Source of the DNA: CTSOIL-112 sp049291875
GTDB taxonomy: Bacteria > Pseudomonadota > Gammaproteobacteria > Burkholderiales > Burkholderiaceae
DNA: 64,000 bases
Reading direction: 5' to 3'
Assembly: GCA_049291875.1 (NCBI GenBank)
Contig: JBATQE010000065.1
Span: forward strand, 18,289-82,288
The notes below the pieces were generated by a model that did no database searches, was not told the DNA's origin, and was given only the letters and a program-made list of their open reading frames with translations. Each line of letters begins with the position of its first letter. The stretch's first letter is position 1. Shown one piece after another: positions 61,957 through 64,000 of this stretch. The position numbers were made by a program, and so were the translations under genes.

Positions 61957-62237
61957 ATAGGGATCCTCGGTAAAAGAAGCGGATGCGCGGAAGTCAAAGC
62001 ATACATACAGATATTATTCCGCTTTATTTCGTTTCGTCGCATCGCGCATACATTTGAGTGTGCATTATAGGGATAAATCGGAGAAGAAATGCGAACATCA
62101 GCCTGCGCGGTGTGCCAAATCGTGCATGGATGTGGTATCTTTTAACCTTTGGCAAAGGCGTCAAAGCACGGTGTTGCTTCGAACTTGACCGCATTTGCAT
62201 TCACGACCCCCGAATCATCCATCCATCGAACCGCATC

Positions 62238-63806
62238 ATGCCGTATACCAACTATCTGAAAAAAACCCTCGCCGCGCGCGTGTATGAAATCACCTCCGAA
62301 ACCCCGTTGGATTTCGCGCCGCAAATTTCACGCCGCATTCACAATCAGGTGTATCTGAAGCGCGAGGACATGCACGCCGTGTTTTCGTACAAAATTCGCG
62401 GCGCGTACAACAAAATGGCGCAGCTCACGCCGGCGCAGCTCAAACAGGGCGTGATCACTGCTTCGGCGGGCAACCACGCGCAGGGCGTGGCATACTCTGC
62501 GGCCAAGCTCAAATGCAAGGCGGTGATTGTTGTGCCGGAAACCACGCCGGTGATCAAGGTCGATGCGATTAAACGTTTTGGCGGCGAATACGCCGAGGTC
62601 GTGTTGCATGGCACTTCCTACACCGATGCGTATGAGCACGCAGTGCATTTGGAAAAAGAGCGCAAGCTCACCTTCGTGCATCCGTTTGACGACCCCGACG
62701 TGATCGCGGGGCAGGGCACGATCGGCATGGAAATTCTGCGCCAATACGATTCGTCCGAAGGCCCGCTGGATGCGGTGTTCGTCTCCATCGGTGGCGGTGG
62801 CGCGATCACCGGCATTGCCTCGTACATCAAAAGCATTCGCCCTGAGGTGAAAATCATCGGCGTGCAGACCTTTGATTCGGACGCGATGAAGCGCTCGATT
62901 GACGAGGGCAAACGGGTCACGCTCAAAGAAGTCGGGATTTTTGCCGATGGTACGGCGGTCAAACAGGTTGGCAAGGAGACCTTCCGCTTGGCCAAGGATT
63001 TGGTCGATGAAATCATTTTGGTCGATACCGACGCGATTTGCGCGGCGATCAAAGATGTGTTTCAGGACACGCGCTCGATTCTGGAGCCATCGGGCGCGCT
63101 GGCATTGGCCGGATTGAAAGCCTATGTGGAGCAACACCAACTGAAAGGTAAAAATCTGATTGCGGTTGCTTCGGGCGCGAACACCAACTTTGACCGTTTG
63201 CGTTTTGTCGCCGATCGGGTGGAAGTCGGTCAGTCACGCGAGGCGCTGTTTGCGGTGACTATTCCCGAAGAGCGCGGCTCGTTTCTGCGTCTGTGCGAGC
63301 TGGTCGGGCAGGAACGCAGCGTGACGGAATTCAACTACCGCATGAACGAGACCAAGGCGGCGCACATCATGGTCGGCATTGCGGTCAATAATGCGCAGGA
63401 ATCGATCAAAATCGCTGAGAAATTCAGCAAAAAAGGCTTTAACACATTGGATTTGACGCACAACGAGCTGGCCAAACAACACGTGCGCAATATGATCGGC
63501 GGCGCCAGCGCCTCGGTGACCGATGAGCTGATTTACCGCTTCGAATTTCCCGAGCGTCCGGGCGTGTTGATGCACTTTTTGAGCGAAGTGTCGCCGCATT
63601 GGAATATTTCACTGTTCCAATACCGCAATATGGGCGGCGATTTTGGCCGTATTTTGGTCGGGATTCAGGTGCCGGTCAAAGAGCGCGCGCAATTTAAGAA
63701 ATTTGTCACCGGCTTAGGGTATCGTCATTGGGACGAAACCGATAATCCGGTGTATCAATTATTTCTTAAGGAAGCACGGAACAACCCAAACCAGTCTGCG
63801 TTCTGA
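62238..63806 (+). CDS. ilvA: Threonine ammonia-lyase, biosynthetic
   Basis: IlvA (522 residues) deaminates threonine to 2-oxobutanoate, the first step to isoleucine. The PLP lysine is K52 in FSYKIRGAYNKM; ASAGNHAQGVA and the glycine loop SIGGGGAITGIA are present. Two ACT-like regulatory domains follow (from ~325 and ~420), which bind isoleucine. The start at 62238 gives the family N-terminus; the frame is open upstream to 62058. The last 13 codons (KEARNNPNQSAF and stop) are encoded by an interspersed repeat, so the C-terminus is not native. Confidence 0.95.
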   Translation: MPYTNYLKKTLAARVYEITSETPLDFAPQISRRIHNQVYLKREDMHAVFSYKIRGAYNKMAQLTPAQLKQGVITASAGNHAQGVAYSAAKLKCKAVIVVPETTPVIKVDAIKRFGGEYAEVVLHGTSYTDAYEHAVHLEKERKLTFVHPFDDPDVIAGQGTIGMEILRQYDSSEGPLDAVFVSIGGGGAITGIASYIKSIRPEVKIIGVQTFDSDAMKRSIDEGKRVTLKEVGIFADGTAVKQVGKETFRLAKDLVDEIILVDTDAICAAIKDVFQDTRSILEPSGALALAGLKAYVEQHQLKGKNLIAVASGANTNFDRLRFVADRVEVGQSREALFAVTIPEERGSFLRLCELVGQERSVTEFNYRMNETKAAHIMVGIAVNNAQESIKIAEKFSKKGFNTLDLTHNELAKQHVRNMIGGASASVTDELIYRFEFPERPGVLMHFLSEVSPHWNISLFQYRNMGGDFGRILVGIQVPVKERAQFKKFVTGLGYRHWDETDNPVYQLFLKEARNNPNQSAF

Positions 63807-63972
63807 GCACAAAACATTCAGAACGCGACGCAGGATAGGGGTCGTAGTCGCTCTACGACAGTCCCTATTCTGCAACAAAGTTCTGGGTGTTTTTTGCCAG
63901 AACCCGAAGGGCTGGCGATGGGCGCGTGATTAACTTTGTTGTGACGCTTGTCTAGGGAATGACCATAGACTG
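63768..63972. repeat. Multi-hairpin interspersed element at the right edge
   Basis: It begins with AAGGAAGCACGGAACAACCC (63768-63787), also found as an inverted pair at 14716-14763. Then come: GCGTTCTGA/TCAGAACGC (63798-63806, 63818-63826), containing the ilvA stop codon; CAGGATAGGG-GTCGTAG and CTACGAC-agt-CCCTATTCTG (63831-63872), a 17-bp stem; GTTCTGG/CCAGAAC (63880-63903); and CAACAAAGTT/AACTTTGTTG (63873-63882, 63932-63941). The right limit is unknown. A minus-strand frame is open from 63818 to the window edge without recognisable similarity. Probably a MITE-like element or a remnant. Confidence 0.65.
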
Positions 63973-64000
63973 CGCGCCACGCCTCGTTACTCATCACGCC

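Noticed and set aside
1..64000. tRNA, rRNA, tmRNA, CRISPR array or complete insertion sequence
   Set aside because: Intergenic stretches were read for cloverleaf ends, regular repeat-spacer units and transposase motifs; none was convincing. A dedicated covariance-model search was not possible.

Overview
The window is a dense bacterial chromosome segment that includes the replication origin. Gene content and order point to a betaproteobacterium of the order Burkholderiales: uvrA divergent from a YajR-like MFS gene; dapD / ArsC-like / dapE; argS / SPOR protein / dsbA / SDR; mnmG-rsmG-parA-parB next to parS sites; and rpmH-rnpA-yidD-yidC facing dnaA-dnaN-gyrB. I cannot name the genus. No rRNA, tRNA, CRISPR array or complete insertion sequence was recognised.

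Layout. 1-9.6 kb: MFS fragment, uvrA, an acyltransferase/CdsA-like phospholipid pair, and the lysine-pathway genes dapD and dapE with an AT-rich lipoprotein gene between them, then gluQ. 9.6-14.7 kb: dnaE, a JmjC/cupin-8 protein and a SnoaL-like protein. 14.9-21.7 kb: surface polysaccharide genes (WecA/MraY-like transferase, two GT2 glycosyltransferases, a membrane O-acyltransferase, galU and an ABC exporter wzm/wzt), probably making and exporting an O-antigen-like glycan. 21.9-26.9 kb: apaH, an AT-rich restriction-modification island (Eco47II-like endonuclease and a MerR-HTH/cytosine methyltransferase fusion), then the pseudouridine catabolic pair psuG/psuK. 27-33.5 kb: clpB behind a sigma-32-type promoter, a family I.3 RTX lipase, an LtrA-like membrane protein and a DUF3566-like protein. 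33.7-44 kb: argS, a SPOR protein, two DsbA-type proteins, an SDR, aceK, mltB, an asparaginase and a TauE/SafE permease. 44-48.5 kb: two parS sites, mnmG, rsmG, parA and parB. 48.6-52.2 kb: three small membrane protein genes, a DEDDh exonuclease, cdd and a BCCT transporter. 52.5-61.4 kb: the oriC region. 61.4-64 kb: a YqaA-like protein, ilvA and a highly structured repeat at the right edge.

The most notable signals are: (1) the restriction-modification island, where a 27-bp palindrome covers the predicted transcription start and ribosome-binding site of a methyltransferase that carries its own N-terminal MerR-type DNA-binding domain, and where the endonuclease and methyltransferase genes overlap tail to tail by 107 bp; (2) interspersed repeats, including a 20-mer shared between 14.7 kb and the 3' end of ilvA, where it and a ~175-bp multi-hairpin element supply the last codons of the protein, plus a dRS3-like inverted pair upstream of dapE; (3) two perfect hairpins in tandem between the acyltransferase and the CdsA-like gene; (4) DnaA boxes on both sides of dnaA and a parS pair about 11 kb away; and (5) direct-repeat operators in front of a pseudouridine kinase that carries its own HTH domain.
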